DNA of 9,285 bases from JBOHCT01 sp050699055 (GTDB lineage: Bacteria; Actinomycetota; Actinomycetes; Streptosporangiales; JBOHCT01), in contig JBOHCT010000173.1 of NCBI GenBank assembly GCA_050699055.1, forward strand, positions 1 through 9,285, written 5' to 3'. Of this stretch, positions 1 through 6,523 are shown in pieces (position 1 is the stretch's first letter; each line of letters opens with the position of its first letter). A model generated the notes under the pieces. That model was given only the letters and a program-made list of their open reading frames with translations. It was not told the origin of the DNA and ran no database searches. The position numbers were made by a program, and so were the translations under genes.

Positions 1-1056
<1,056 letters not shown>

Positions 1057-1085
1057 CATACACGCTACGCGTCCACTGTGCGGCT

Positions 1086-1120
1086 CCCGAGATGCGGTCG
1101 GGCTCCGCAGCCCTCTCGGG
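1086..1120 (+). other. Hairpin in the 23S-5S transcribed spacer
   Basis: The 102-nt spacer between 23S and 5S rRNA holds a two-part stem. CCCGAGA (1086-1092) pairs with TCTCGGG (1114-1120), and inside it TGCGG (1093-1097) pairs with CCGCA (1105-1109). The loop is 7 nt and there is a 4-nt bulge (1110-1113). No tRNA gene is present in the spacer. A role in precursor rRNA folding or RNase processing is inferred from position only. Confidence 0.55.
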
Positions 1121-1158
1121 GGGTGCATGTTCCTCCCGAGCCGTCACATCTCCATAGA

Positions 1159-1277
1159 GTTTCGGTGGTCACAGCGAAGGGGAAACGCCCGGTCCCATTC
1201 CGAACCCGGAAGCTAAGCCCTTCAGCGCCGATGGTACTGCGCGGGGGACCGCGTGGGAGAGTAGGACACCGCCGAAC
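1159..1277 (+). rRNA. rrf: 5S ribosomal RNA
   Basis: This is a complete gene of about 119 nt. It begins GTTTCGGTGG and ends ACACCGCCGAAC, and these termini pair to form helix I. The internal hallmark CCCATTCCGAACCCGGAAG (1194-1212) is loop B/helix III, and GATGGTACTGC (1230-1240) belongs to the loop E/helix IV region. It follows the 23S gene by about 100 nt in the standard bacterial 16S-23S-5S order and is the last gene of the rRNA operon here. The exact ends may shift by one or two bases. Confidence 0.96.
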
Positions 1278-1286
1278 ATTACTTGA

Positions 1287-1318
1287 CGAGGGTCACTTCC
1301 TTTGGGGAGTGGCCCTCG
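1287..1318 (+). terminator. Strong hairpin after 5S, probable rRNA operon terminator
   Basis: Positions 1287-1300 pair with 1305-1318 over 14 bp, two of them G-U, around the 4-nt loop TTTG. The hairpin starts 9 nt after the 5S end. There is no U-tract behind it, so it is not a textbook intrinsic terminator. Such U-poor hairpins are common behind high-GC actinobacterial operons, and termination is inferred. The two G-U pairs mean the RNA of the plus strand folds better than that of the minus strand. Confidence 0.7.
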
Positions 1319-1324
1319 CCGCAT

Positions 1325-1355
1325 GTCGGATGCCCGAAACGATCGGGCATCCGAC
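1325..1355 (+). terminator. Second perfect hairpin, 13-bp stem
   Basis: GTCGGATGCCCGA (1325-1337) and its exact reverse complement (1343-1355) flank a 5-nt loop, AACGA. It begins only 6 nt after the first hairpin, giving a tandem arrangement. A short T-containing stretch (GACGTTATGTG) follows but no real U-tract. It is probably a back-up terminator or an RNA 3'-end-protecting structure. A perfect inverted repeat could also be a protein binding site. Confidence 0.55.
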
Positions 1356-1389
1356 GACGTTATGTGTCAGGTGTGCGGGGCCGCATGTG

Positions 1390-1421
1390 CCCGCCTCGCG
1401 GGAATCACACCGCGAGGCGGG
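1390..1421 (+). terminator. Third perfect hairpin, 12-bp GC-rich stem
   Basis: CCCGCCTCGCGG (1390-1401) and its exact reverse complement (1410-1421) flank an 8-nt loop, GAATCACA. It lies 34 nt after the second hairpin and 67 nt before the start of the TPR gene. It could be a third terminator of the rRNA operon, a leader structure of the TPR mRNA, or an operator. The sequence does not decide between these. Confidence 0.45.
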
Positions 1422-1477
1422 GTGGACCGCGAGGAAGCTGTGCGAGGATGCTGGCATCAGGGATGGTTCCGAAGACC

Positions 1478-1483
1478 GGAGGG
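1478..1483 (+). promoter_or_regulatory. Ribosome binding site that decides the GTG start at 1489
   Basis: GGAGGG lies 5 nt before the GTG at 1489. The reading frame is open much further upstream, to an ATG at 1078, but that start lies in the rRNA spacer and would force translation through 5S rRNA. This site therefore marks the real start. Confidence 0.65.
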
Positions 1484-1488
1484 ACGAG

Positions 1489-2361
1489 GTGAAGCGCGGC
1501 GGCGACGGCAGGCGCCCCGGCGCGGGACGCGGCGGGCACTCGACGCCCACGGGCAGGAGGTCGGATGACCGGGCTCACGAGGGCCGCCCCAGTGGACGAT
1601 CCATCCCTCCTCGCCAGCCAGGCGGGGGAGCCGGCCGATCGGAGCGGTCGGGCGGCGCAGGGGTGGACCCTGACACGAGAGACCTTCCCCTCGAGGTGTC
1701 ACGCGAGTTGCGGTCACTTCCGCGATCGGTCGCGGAGCGGGTCGCAGGGCATCTCGCCGCCGCGACACGGCTCGTTGAGGACGATCCCGCGGCCGCGTAT
1801 GACCGTGCGCTCGAAGCCCGTCACCAGGCCCCGCGCGTGGGGATGATCCGTGAGGCGTGCGGGATCGCCGCCTATCACGCCGGTTTCTGGGCCGAGGCGT
1901 TGGCGGAGCTGCGGGCCGCCCGCAGGATTACGGGCAGCGATGTCTACCTCCCGCTCATCGCCGATTGCGAGCGGGGTCTGGGGCGGCCTGAACGCGCCTT
2001 GGCGGCCGTACGCGAGGTCAGGACCGAGGCTCTCGATCCCGCCACCCGTGTGGAACTGCGCATCGTCGAGTCGGGTGCCAGGCGCGACCTGGGGCAGCAC
2101 GACGCCGCTGTCGTCGCCCTCCAGGTGCCCGAACTGCGCGCGAGGGCCGTCAGACCGTGGTCGGCGCGACTGTTCTACGTGTACGCCGACGCGCTGCTCG
2201 ACGCGGGACGGGAATCCGAAGCCCTGGAGTGGTTCTCGCGGGCCGCGACCGCGGACGATGAGGGGGAAACCGACGCCGGCGAGCGGGTCGCCGAGCTCGA
2301 GGGCGTGGTGGTGGTCGACGTCGAGCATCAGGGGGACGTCGAGCGCCCACATGGGCCATGA
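1489..2361 (+). CDS. Tetratricopeptide-repeat protein with disordered Arg/Gly-rich N-terminus
   Basis: The product is 290 residues, cytoplasmic, with no signal peptide or membrane segment. Residues 1-60 are low complexity, rich in R, G, S, P and D, and presumably disordered. From about 68 the sequence is ordered and helical, beginning PLEVSRELRSLPRSVAERVA. TPR-like helix pairs follow at about 85-115 (AAYDRALEARHQ), 120-145 (EACGIAAYHAGFWAEALAEL), 155-175 (ADCERGLGRPERALA), 190-212 and 225-255 (ADALLDAGRESEALEWFSRA). I recognise this as a conserved actinobacterial family near tlyA/nadK/recN, with Rv1691 of M. tuberculosis as a possible relative. TPRs mediate protein-protein contacts; the partner and function are unknown. 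The GTG start rests on the GGAGGG site; later in-frame starts inside the R/G-rich segment cannot be excluded. Certainty is good for the gene and fold, low for the role. Confidence 0.88.
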   Translation: MKRGGDGRRPGAGRGGHSTPTGRRSDDRAHEGRPSGRSIPPRQPGGGAGRSERSGGAGVDPDTRDLPLEVSRELRSLPRSVAERVAGHLAAATRLVEDDPAAAYDRALEARHQAPRVGMIREACGIAAYHAGFWAEALAELRAARRITGSDVYLPLIADCERGLGRPERALAAVREVRTEALDPATRVELRIVESGARRDLGQHDAAVVALQVPELRARAVRPWSARLFYVYADALLDAGRESEALEWFSRAATADDEGETDAGERVAELEGVVVVDVEHQGDVERPHGP

Positions 2362-2363
2362 TC

Positions 2364-2372
2364 TTTTCCACA
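2364..2372 (+). promoter_or_regulatory. DnaA-box-like 9-mer (one mismatch)
   Basis: TTTTCCACA differs at one position from TTGTCCACA, the DnaA box form used by high-GC actinobacteria. It lies 2 nt after the TPR gene stop, in the 118-nt gap before the SSB-like gene, in the same orientation as a second box 32 bp downstream. A single degenerate 9-mer would mean little; the pairing is what gives it weight. Confidence 0.35.
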
Positions 2373-2395
2373 GCTCGCCGGTCGCCTGCCGGCCG

Positions 2396-2424
2396 TTGTC
2401 CACAGACGCGGCCGTACGCATAGC
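2396..2424 (+). promoter_or_regulatory. Perfect DnaA box TTGTCCACA, possibly overlapping a promoter
   Basis: Positions 2396-2404 read TTGTCCACA, an exact match to the actinobacterial DnaA box. Its first six bases could also serve as a -35 element, followed after 17 bp by a weak -10-like CATAGC (2419-2424). That would place transcription initiation about 50 nt before the SSB-like gene. If real, DnaA binding would cover the promoter. The box is seen directly; the promoter and regulation are inference, and the -10 lacks the conserved final T. Confidence 0.4.
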
Positions 2425-2479
2425 GACAGCGGGGAGGCGACGGGATGCTGGGGACGTCAGCCAGTCGAGAGGGGGCGGG

Positions 2480-2863
2480 ATGTCTGCAGCGTCCATCGGC
2501 CACCGCAACGAGGTTGTGCTGGTCGGGAGGCTCGCCACGACGCCGACGGTTCGGTCACTGCGCAGTGGGGAGAAGGTGTCCACCTGGCGCCTGGTCGTGG
2601 ACAGAGAGGGTGTTCGCACTCGCCGGGGGCGGGCCGTCGACGCGCTCGTGTGCGCGACATTCGCCGACCGCGTTCGCGCTGCCGCCGATACCTGGGAGGC
2701 GGGCGACGTCGTGGAGGTGCGGGGGTCTCTCCGGCGTAGATTCTGGCGCAGCGGGTCCGACGTCGCGAGCCGTTACGAGATCGAGGTCGACTGGGCGCGG
2801 AGGGCCGCGGTCGGCCAAGACTCCCACGCCGGGTCCGCCGGGTCCGCCGGGTCCGGCAGCTAG
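2480..2863 (+). CDS. SSB-like single-stranded DNA-binding (OB-fold) protein, short paralogue type
   Basis: The product is 127 residues. The SSB-type OB fold runs from about 9 to 112: NEVVLVGRLATTPTVRSLRSG (from residue 10), then a strand STWRLVVDRE, then GDVVEVRGSLRRRFWR (from about 75) and a final strand YEIEVDWARR. These match the N-terminal strands and the GD-VEVRG strand of bacterial SSB. It is shorter than canonical SSB (about 160-180 residues). It lacks the acidic partner-binding tip ending in PF; the tail is instead Gly/Ser/Ala repeats. It is therefore probably an accessory paralogue, not the essential replication SSB that is encoded with rpsF/rpsR. The ATG at 2480 follows GAGAGGGGG (2467-2475) and fits the family N-terminus. 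It ends 19 nt from the convergent DUF1015 gene. DNA binding is inferred from family; the cellular role is unknown. Confidence 0.88.
   Translation: MSAASIGHRNEVVLVGRLATTPTVRSLRSGEKVSTWRLVVDREGVRTRRGRAVDALVCATFADRVRAAADTWEAGDVVEVRGSLRRRFWRSGSDVASRYEIEVDWARRAAVGQDSHAGSAGSAGSGS
2828..2854 (+). repeat. Three perfect tandem copies of a 9-bp unit
   Basis: The unit GCCGGGTCC occurs three times without mismatch, in frame, at the 3' end of the SSB-like gene. It encodes Ala-Gly-Ser repeats that form the C-terminal tail. Because the unit is a multiple of three, copy-number change by slippage would lengthen or shorten the tail without a frameshift. Confidence 0.85.
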
Positions 2864-2882
2864 CTCCCCGCCGTCGCTATCC

Positions 2883-4199
2883 CTATCCCGTCTCGAACGT
2901 GCGCAGGACGAGGCCCGTTGGTGGCTTGGGACCGAACGACGTCGACTTACGCGGCACCCGTTCGCCCTGCTCGGCCAGCCTGCGTACATCCCCGACGCGC
3001 GGCGGGTGGAGGAGCACCGCGGTCCCGGCGCTTTCCGCGGCCGACCTGACCGCGGCCCCGGGGTCGTGGTACATCGCCAGGACCGAGCGCTCATCTTCGG
3101 TGATCCCCCATAGCCGTTCGATGAGGAGGTGCTGCAGCACGCTGGTAGGTAGTCGCCGCCACAGCGCGGAGTGCTCTCGCGGGACCGTCGTCTCCACGGT
3201 GCGAGGGTTGGGCTCGTCCAGGAGGTGGTGCTGGCCATCGCCGGCGAGGAGGAATGCCGGCCCATCGGCCGCCGCGACGGCGAGCTCATCCAATGCGCCG
3301 CCCAGATCCTCGGAGGTTCGGGTGACGCGGAACGCCTTCGATGCCTTCTCTCGCGCCTCTCGCGGGCGGATCCCCGGCAGCACCCGGTGGATCGCCCCGA
3401 GCGACGGAGGATAGGCGGTCTCGTCGACAAGGAGGGCGAGACCATAGTCCCAGGGCCCATCGCCATCGCCTGCGTCGTGGCGTTCCTTTTGGAGCCGCAG
3501 GTATGTCGCGTACCTGTGATGCCCATCCGCGATGAGAGCGGCGCGCTTCGCGAGGTCGGCCGCCACCTCTCTCTGCTCAGCGGGATCGACGATCCGCCAA
3601 AGGGTATGTGTGGTCCCTTCTGTCACCGCGGTACTGGCGGGTGTACGTGCCCGCGCGATGTTCTCCACAACGCGGCTGGCCGCGCCCCCTCCCCGGTACA
3701 GCAGGAAGATCGGATCGAGGTTGGCGGCCGTCGCCCGCATGAGCTGGAGCCGATCGGCGACGGGTCCAGGCATCACGTCCTCGTGCGGCAACACGGCACC
3801 CGTGTCGTCGCCGACCAGCTCGAGGGACCCGATCAGCCCGCGCTGGAGCCCCCCGGCCCATCGTGCTTCATAGACGTAGAGCGCGGGCTCCGGGTCGACG
3901 ACGAGGACGCCCCGCCGGAGCCAACTGGCCAGCGTGGTCGCGGCATGTGCGTAGCGTCCTCCGGCGTTTCCGTCGCGCGGGAGGATGAGGCGTACGACGT
4001 TGTGCGGGTCCCTCGCCATCAGACGGTCGACGCCGGCTCGGTCGACGAGATCGTACGGTGGGGACGTCAGCGCTCCGAGGCTCGACGCGTCCCGTGCCGC
4101 GAAGCGCACGCCGCGGAAGGGCCGGAGCAACAGTCCGGGAGGAGTCGAGCCCGCGGGGTGCTGGCGCTCGTCCGTGAGGTCATCGGTCACACTGGGCAT
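2883..4199 (-). CDS. DUF1015 family protein (function unknown)
   Basis: The product is 438 residues, cytoplasmic, of usual family length. Family hallmarks run in order: LRPFRGVRFAARD (25-37), LTSPPYDLVD (44-53) and HNVVRLILPRD (66-76); LPHEDVMPGPVADRLQLMRA (137-156) with NLDPIFLLYRG (160-170); the most conserved motif, IADGHHRYATYL (223-234); and near the C-terminus GERVPRKSTSFGPKPPTGLV (412-431). The His-rich IADGHHRY and LPHE motifs look like active-site or metal-site residues, but I know of no established activity for this actinobacterial group. The frame also has an ATG at 4283. I chose the ATG at 4199 because the upstream start would run over the divergent TPR gene's start and add 28 residues unlike the family. 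No Shine-Dalgarno sequence precedes 4199, so the mRNA may be leaderless. A GTG-type start further inside is possible. Confidence 0.9.
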   Translation of the reverse strand: MPSVTDDLTDERQHPAGSTPPGLLLRPFRGVRFAARDASSLGALTSPPYDLVDRAGVDRLMARDPHNVVRLILPRDGNAGGRYAHAATTLASWLRRGVLVVDPEPALYVYEARWAGGLQRGLIGSLELVGDDTGAVLPHEDVMPGPVADRLQLMRATAANLDPIFLLYRGGGAASRVVENIARARTPASTAVTEGTTHTLWRIVDPAEQREVAADLAKRAALIADGHHRYATYLRLQKERHDAGDGDGPWDYGLALLVDETAYPPSLGAIHRVLPGIRPREAREKASKAFRVTRTSEDLGGALDELAVAAADGPAFLLAGDGQHHLLDEPNPRTVETTVPREHSALWRRLPTSVLQHLLIERLWGITEDERSVLAMYHDPGAAVRSAAESAGTAVLLHPPRVGDVRRLAEQGERVPRKSTSFGPKPPTGLVLRTFETG

Positions 4200-4281
4200 G
4201 CTATGGGCGTATCGGTCGGCAACCGCCCGGGCATGGTGTCGGCGCCGTCGACCCGCGATGTGAGTCCGGAAGGAGGCCAGC
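4200..4281. promoter_or_regulatory. Divergent intergenic region between the DUF1015 and TPR genes
   Basis: This 82-nt region must hold promoter signals for the minus-strand DUF1015 gene, unless that gene starts further upstream, and probably for the plus-strand TPR-HAD pair. The strong ribosome binding site AAGGAGG (4270-4276) lies 5 nt before the ATG at 4282. On the minus strand the hexamer TACGCC sits 7-12 nt before the ATG at 4199, the right place for a leaderless transcript, but it is a poor -10 match. I see no convincing -35/-10 pair on either strand. Confidence 0.4.
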
Positions 4282-4713
4282 ATGCCGGGAGGTTGGCACG
4301 ATCCAACCGGGGGGTCCCCAGCGGAGGTACGGCCCCGTGGGCATGTCTACGATTGGTATGTCCGCGGCGTCGATCTCCTCGAAAGGGGTAGCCCGGCTGC
4401 CGCGGCCCAGCTGTTGGAGCATGTCCTCGACGTCGAGCCGGCCTCGCGCAGCGTGCGCGAGGCGCTGGCACGGGCGCAGTTCGACGCCGGGCGGTACGCC
4501 GACGCCGCGGAGAGCTTTCGGTCGAACGTCGATGCCAACCCGTCCGACCACTACGCGCAGTTCGGTCTCGGGCTGGCCTCGGCTCGCCTCGGGCGCACGC
4601 ATACGGCGACCCGGCATCTCGCCCTCGCCGCCGCCATGCGGCCCGACCTGCCCCACTACGACGAAGCGCTGCGTGGCACCCGCGCGACGCTGGGCCGTCG
4701 AGACACGCCCTAG
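4282..4713 (+). CDS. Small tetratricopeptide-repeat protein
   Basis: The product is 143 residues, almost wholly TPR, with no signal peptide or membrane segment. After about 20 polar residues, three TPR units can be read. They are about 23-54 (YDWYVRGVDLLERGSPAAAAQLLEHVLDVEP), 57-87 (ALARAQFDAGRYADAAESFRSNVDANP) and 91-121 (YAQFGLGLASARLGRTHTATRHLALAAAMRP). Each shows the A/G at helix packing positions and the closing Pro of canonical 34-residue repeats. The start is firm: AAGGAGG precedes the ATG by 5 nt. The gene ends in a double TAGTAG stop and lies 12 nt before the HAD phosphatase gene, so the two are probably one operon. It is a likely scaffold or adaptor; the partner is unknown, but the phosphatase is the obvious candidate from position. 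Confidence 0.88.
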   Translation: MPGGWHDPTGGSPAEVRPRGHVYDWYVRGVDLLERGSPAAAAQLLEHVLDVEPASRSVREALARAQFDAGRYADAAESFRSNVDANPSDHYAQFGLGLASARLGRTHTATRHLALAAAMRPDLPHYDEALRGTRATLGRRDTP

Positions 4714-4725
4714 TAGCGCCCGGTC

Positions 4726-5805
4726 ATGACAGAACCTAGGGGCGAGCGGCCGACCAAGCCGCTGCGGGCGTGCCCGAAGCCGCTGGCCGAGGCCTACGAC
4801 ACGATCCTGTCCGACCTGGACGGTGTCGTGTACCTCGCCGGCGAGCCCGTTCGGGGTACCGGCGAGGCGCTCGAAGGGGCCAAGACACGCGGTGCCCGCG
4901 TCGCGTTCGTCACCAACAACGCCTCACGAACCCCCGCCGCCGTCGCCGGTCGCCTGCGCGAGCTGGGAACGACGGCGAACACCAACGACGTGGTGACCTC
5001 CGCGCAGGCAGCGGCCAGGCTCGTGGCCCGTCGCGTACCACCGGGGTCCGCGGTACTCGTCGTCGGAGGAGCCGGACTGCGGCAGGCCGTGCGCGCCCAT
5101 GGCCTGCGGCCCGTGACGCTCGCCGCCGACAACCCCGCGGCCGTGGTCGAGGGGTTCGTCGCGACGACGTCCTACGACATGCTGCGCGAGGGCGGGCTGG
5201 CGGTCCGGAGAGGAGCGCTCTTCGTCGCCTCCAATGCCGACGTGACCATGCCGACCATCGGCGGGCAGGTGCCCGGTAACGGTTCTTTGCTCCGGGTCAT
5301 CGCTACCGCGACGGGCCAGGAGCCCCTGGTGGCCGGCAAGCCTGAGCGGCCGCTGTTCGATGAGGCCCTACGGCGTACACGGGCCCGCCTGCCGCTCGTG
5401 GTCGGCGACCGCCTCGACACCGATATCGAGGGCGCGGCCCGCGCGGACATGCCCAGCCTTCTCGTGCTGACCGGTGTCACCTCCGCATTCGACCTGTTGC
5501 GTGCGCCCGCGCGATGTCGCCCTACCTACATCGCCCCCGACGCCTACGGACTCCTCTCCGCCCATCCTGAGGTCGAGCGTGTGAACGGGGTCTGGAGATG
5601 CCGCGGGTGGTCCGTATGGATGGAGGAAGGTGGGTGGCTCATCGAGGATGCCGCCGGCAGCGTCCCTGGGGCCGACGCGCACGACGGGCTCCGTGCTCTC
5701 TGCGCGGCCGTCTGGGCCAGTCCCGACGCGGTCGACGACCGCTCCCTCGCCCACGCCGTCGATCGGCTCGGGCTCGTGTCGCGTCCGGGAGCCGCGGTCA
5801 AATGA
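4726..5805 (+). CDS. HAD-IIA family phosphatase (NagD-like; probable Rv1692/glycerol-3-phosphate phosphatase type)
   Basis: The product is 359 residues. It is a haloacid dehalogenase hydrolase of subfamily IIA, using an aspartyl nucleophile and Mg2+ to hydrolyse small phosphate esters. Motif I is DLDGVVY with nucleophile D30 and acid/base D32. Motif II is TNNAS (63-67), which is typical of the IIA subfamily. The type-2 cap lies between, and NADVTMPTIGGQVPGNGSLL is at 170-189. Motif III lysine is K205 in AGKPERP. Motif IV is VVGDRLDTDIEGA (225-237) with D228 and D233. All catalytic residues are present. The C-terminal 90 residues are an extension seen in actinobacterial members. Gene order and length (I recall about 353 residues for Rv1692) support the Rv1692 type, which dephosphorylates glycerol 3-phosphate in lipid recycling; the substrate here is inferred. 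There is no clear ribosome binding site, suggesting coupling to the upstream TPR gene. The stop overlaps the convergent SCP2-like gene by 8 nt. Confidence 0.93.
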   Translation: MTEPRGERPTKPLRACPKPLAEAYDTILSDLDGVVYLAGEPVRGTGEALEGAKTRGARVAFVTNNASRTPAAVAGRLRELGTTANTNDVVTSAQAAARLVARRVPPGSAVLVVGGAGLRQAVRAHGLRPVTLAADNPAAVVEGFVATTSYDMLREGGLAVRRGALFVASNADVTMPTIGGQVPGNGSLLRVIATATGQEPLVAGKPERPLFDEALRRTRARLPLVVGDRLDTDIEGAARADMPSLLVLTGVTSAFDLLRAPARCRPTYIAPDAYGLLSAHPEVERVNGVWRCRGWSVWMEEGGWLIEDAAGSVPGADAHDGLRALCAAVWASPDAVDDRSLAHAVDRLGLVSRPGAAVK

Positions 5806-6145
5806 GCCTGCGCAAGCGCAACAGGTCGCGGAAGCTGGCCTCGACCTTGACCCTCCCTCGTGCCCAGGCTCTGCCCAGGTCGAGCTCACCTTGGGTGAGC
5901 GCGAGGAGATCGTCGCTGCCGACGGTGAAGTGGACGCGCGCCGGCTCGTTCGTGTCGAGGTCCTCGGTGGTGATGCCGTCGATCCCGCTGCTGTACAAGC
6001 GGCCGCGGAACACGACGTCGAGGTCGGTCACGTGACACGCGATCGTATGGCCGAGGAGCGAGTTCCCGGGGGTCGCGAGGTCATGGGCGGATATGCGAGC
6101 GGCGATGTCGTCGATGGCGGTGCGACACTCTTCCACCGTCGCCAT
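5798..6145 (-). CDS. SCP2-like (sterol carrier protein 2 domain) small protein
   Basis: The product is 115 residues, cytoplasmic, essentially one SCP2-type lipid-binding domain. It starts MATVEECRTAIDDIAARI. The central strand region is TIACHVTDLDVVFRGRL (34-50), and the diagnostic C-terminal part is SDDLLALTQGELDLGRAWARGRVKVEAS (77-104, with a central gap from strand to helix), ending DLLRLRRLI. SCP2 domains form a hydrophobic tunnel for lipids; the bacterial ligand is unknown. The frame extends upstream, but the ATG at 6145 is chosen because GGGAGG (6155-6160, minus strand) lies 9 nt before it and the family begins here. It is transcribed opposite to its neighbours and converges on the phosphatase gene, with 3' ends overlapping by 8 nt. 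A lipid-related link with a glycerol-phosphate phosphatase is suggestive but unproven. Confidence 0.87.
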   Translation of the reverse strand: MATVEECRTAIDDIAARISAHDLATPGNSLLGHTIACHVTDLDVVFRGRLYSSGIDGITTEDLDTNEPARVHFTVGSDDLLALTQGELDLGRAWARGRVKVEASFRDLLRLRRLI

Positions 6146-6341
6146 ACGCTCCTGCCTCCCTCTCGGACGTCGCGTGGGAGGGACGTTACCGTACCCGGTG
6201 GCGGATGGTGAGGTTCCCGGCGGGAGCATGCCCCAGGTGGTTCCCCGGGGTGACCCGGGTGTGTCTCCTGTGGGACCGCCGCGTGAGTGCGAGACTAGGT
6301 GCGGCAGGCAAGAACCACCGCACGCACACCGGAGGCAGTAC
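6146..6341. promoter_or_regulatory. Divergent intergenic region upstream of the tlyA operon
   Basis: This 196-nt stretch separates the minus-strand SCP2-like gene from the plus-strand tlyA operon, so it should carry promoters in both directions. It contains a small inverted repeat, CCCGGG (6244-6249) and CCCGGG (6254-6259) around the loop GTGA. The plus-strand ribosome binding site GGAGG is at 6331-6335. On the minus strand GTACGGTAACG offers a weak -10 (TACGGT) with no good -35. I see no clear sigma-70-type promoter and no riboswitch. Confidence 0.4.
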
Positions 6342-6521
6342 GTGAGCGAGGCCGCCAACCCCGAGGGCAGGCACCACGAGTCGGTCGACAGCTCCGAGGT
6401 CGACGTGCCCCTGAGCCGCCTCGATGGGCTCGCATCCGTTCCCGTCGCCGACCACGTGGGGGTCTTCGAGACCGTCCAGCGCGAGCTCGACAGGGTGCTC
6501 GCCGACCTCGACGAGAGTTGA
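6342..6521 (+). CDS. Conserved small protein of 59 residues, first gene of the tlyA operon
   Basis: The GTG start has an ideal ribosome binding site, GGAGG at 6331-6335, 6 nt upstream. The first 20 residues are polar, acidic and probably disordered. Residues 25-59 (SRLDGLASVPVADHVGVFETVQ, with a central helix, then ELDRVLADLDES) predict amphipathic helix and carry the family pattern of an L-D-x-L/V-x-x-H-V-x-V-F/Y-E segment. I recognise the same arrangement in other actinobacteria, where a protein of about 58 residues (Rv1693 in M. tuberculosis) sits directly before tlyA. The stop lies 2 nt before the tlyA start, so the two are co-translated. The function is unknown; a TlyA partner or a translation-coupling peptide is possible. 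It overlaps a longer spurious frame that starts inside the SCP2-like gene. Confidence 0.8.
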   Translation: MSEAANPEGRHHESVDSSEVDVPLSRLDGLASVPVADHVGVFETVQRELDRVLADLDES

Positions 6522-6523
6522 TC

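Noticed and set aside
1057..1158. tRNA gene in the 23S-5S spacer
   Set aside because: No T-loop GGTTCGAATCC-type sequence or cloverleaf can be formed; only a bulged hairpin is present.
1078..1488. Extension of the TPR gene upstream to an ATG at 1078
   Set aside because: It would translate the rRNA spacer, the whole 5S gene and three hairpins. The GTG at 1489 with GGAGGG upstream explains the gene better.
1714..2619. 301-codon frame on the minus strand
   Set aside because: It is antisense to the TPR and SSB-like genes, has low-complexity composition and no family features; it is a typical high-GC shadow frame.
3661..3669. Third DnaA-box-like 9-mer TTCTCCACA
   Set aside because: It carries a mismatch, lies inside the DUF1015 coding region and has no partner box; it is best taken as chance.
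4200..4283. Start of the DUF1015 protein at the ATG at 4283
   Set aside because: It adds 28 Arg/His-rich residues not typical of the family and collides with the start and strong ribosome binding site of the divergent TPR gene.
3171..4391. 406-codon frame on the plus strand
   Set aside because: It is antisense to the DUF1015 gene, whose motifs are unmistakable, and runs into the TPR gene in the wrong frame.
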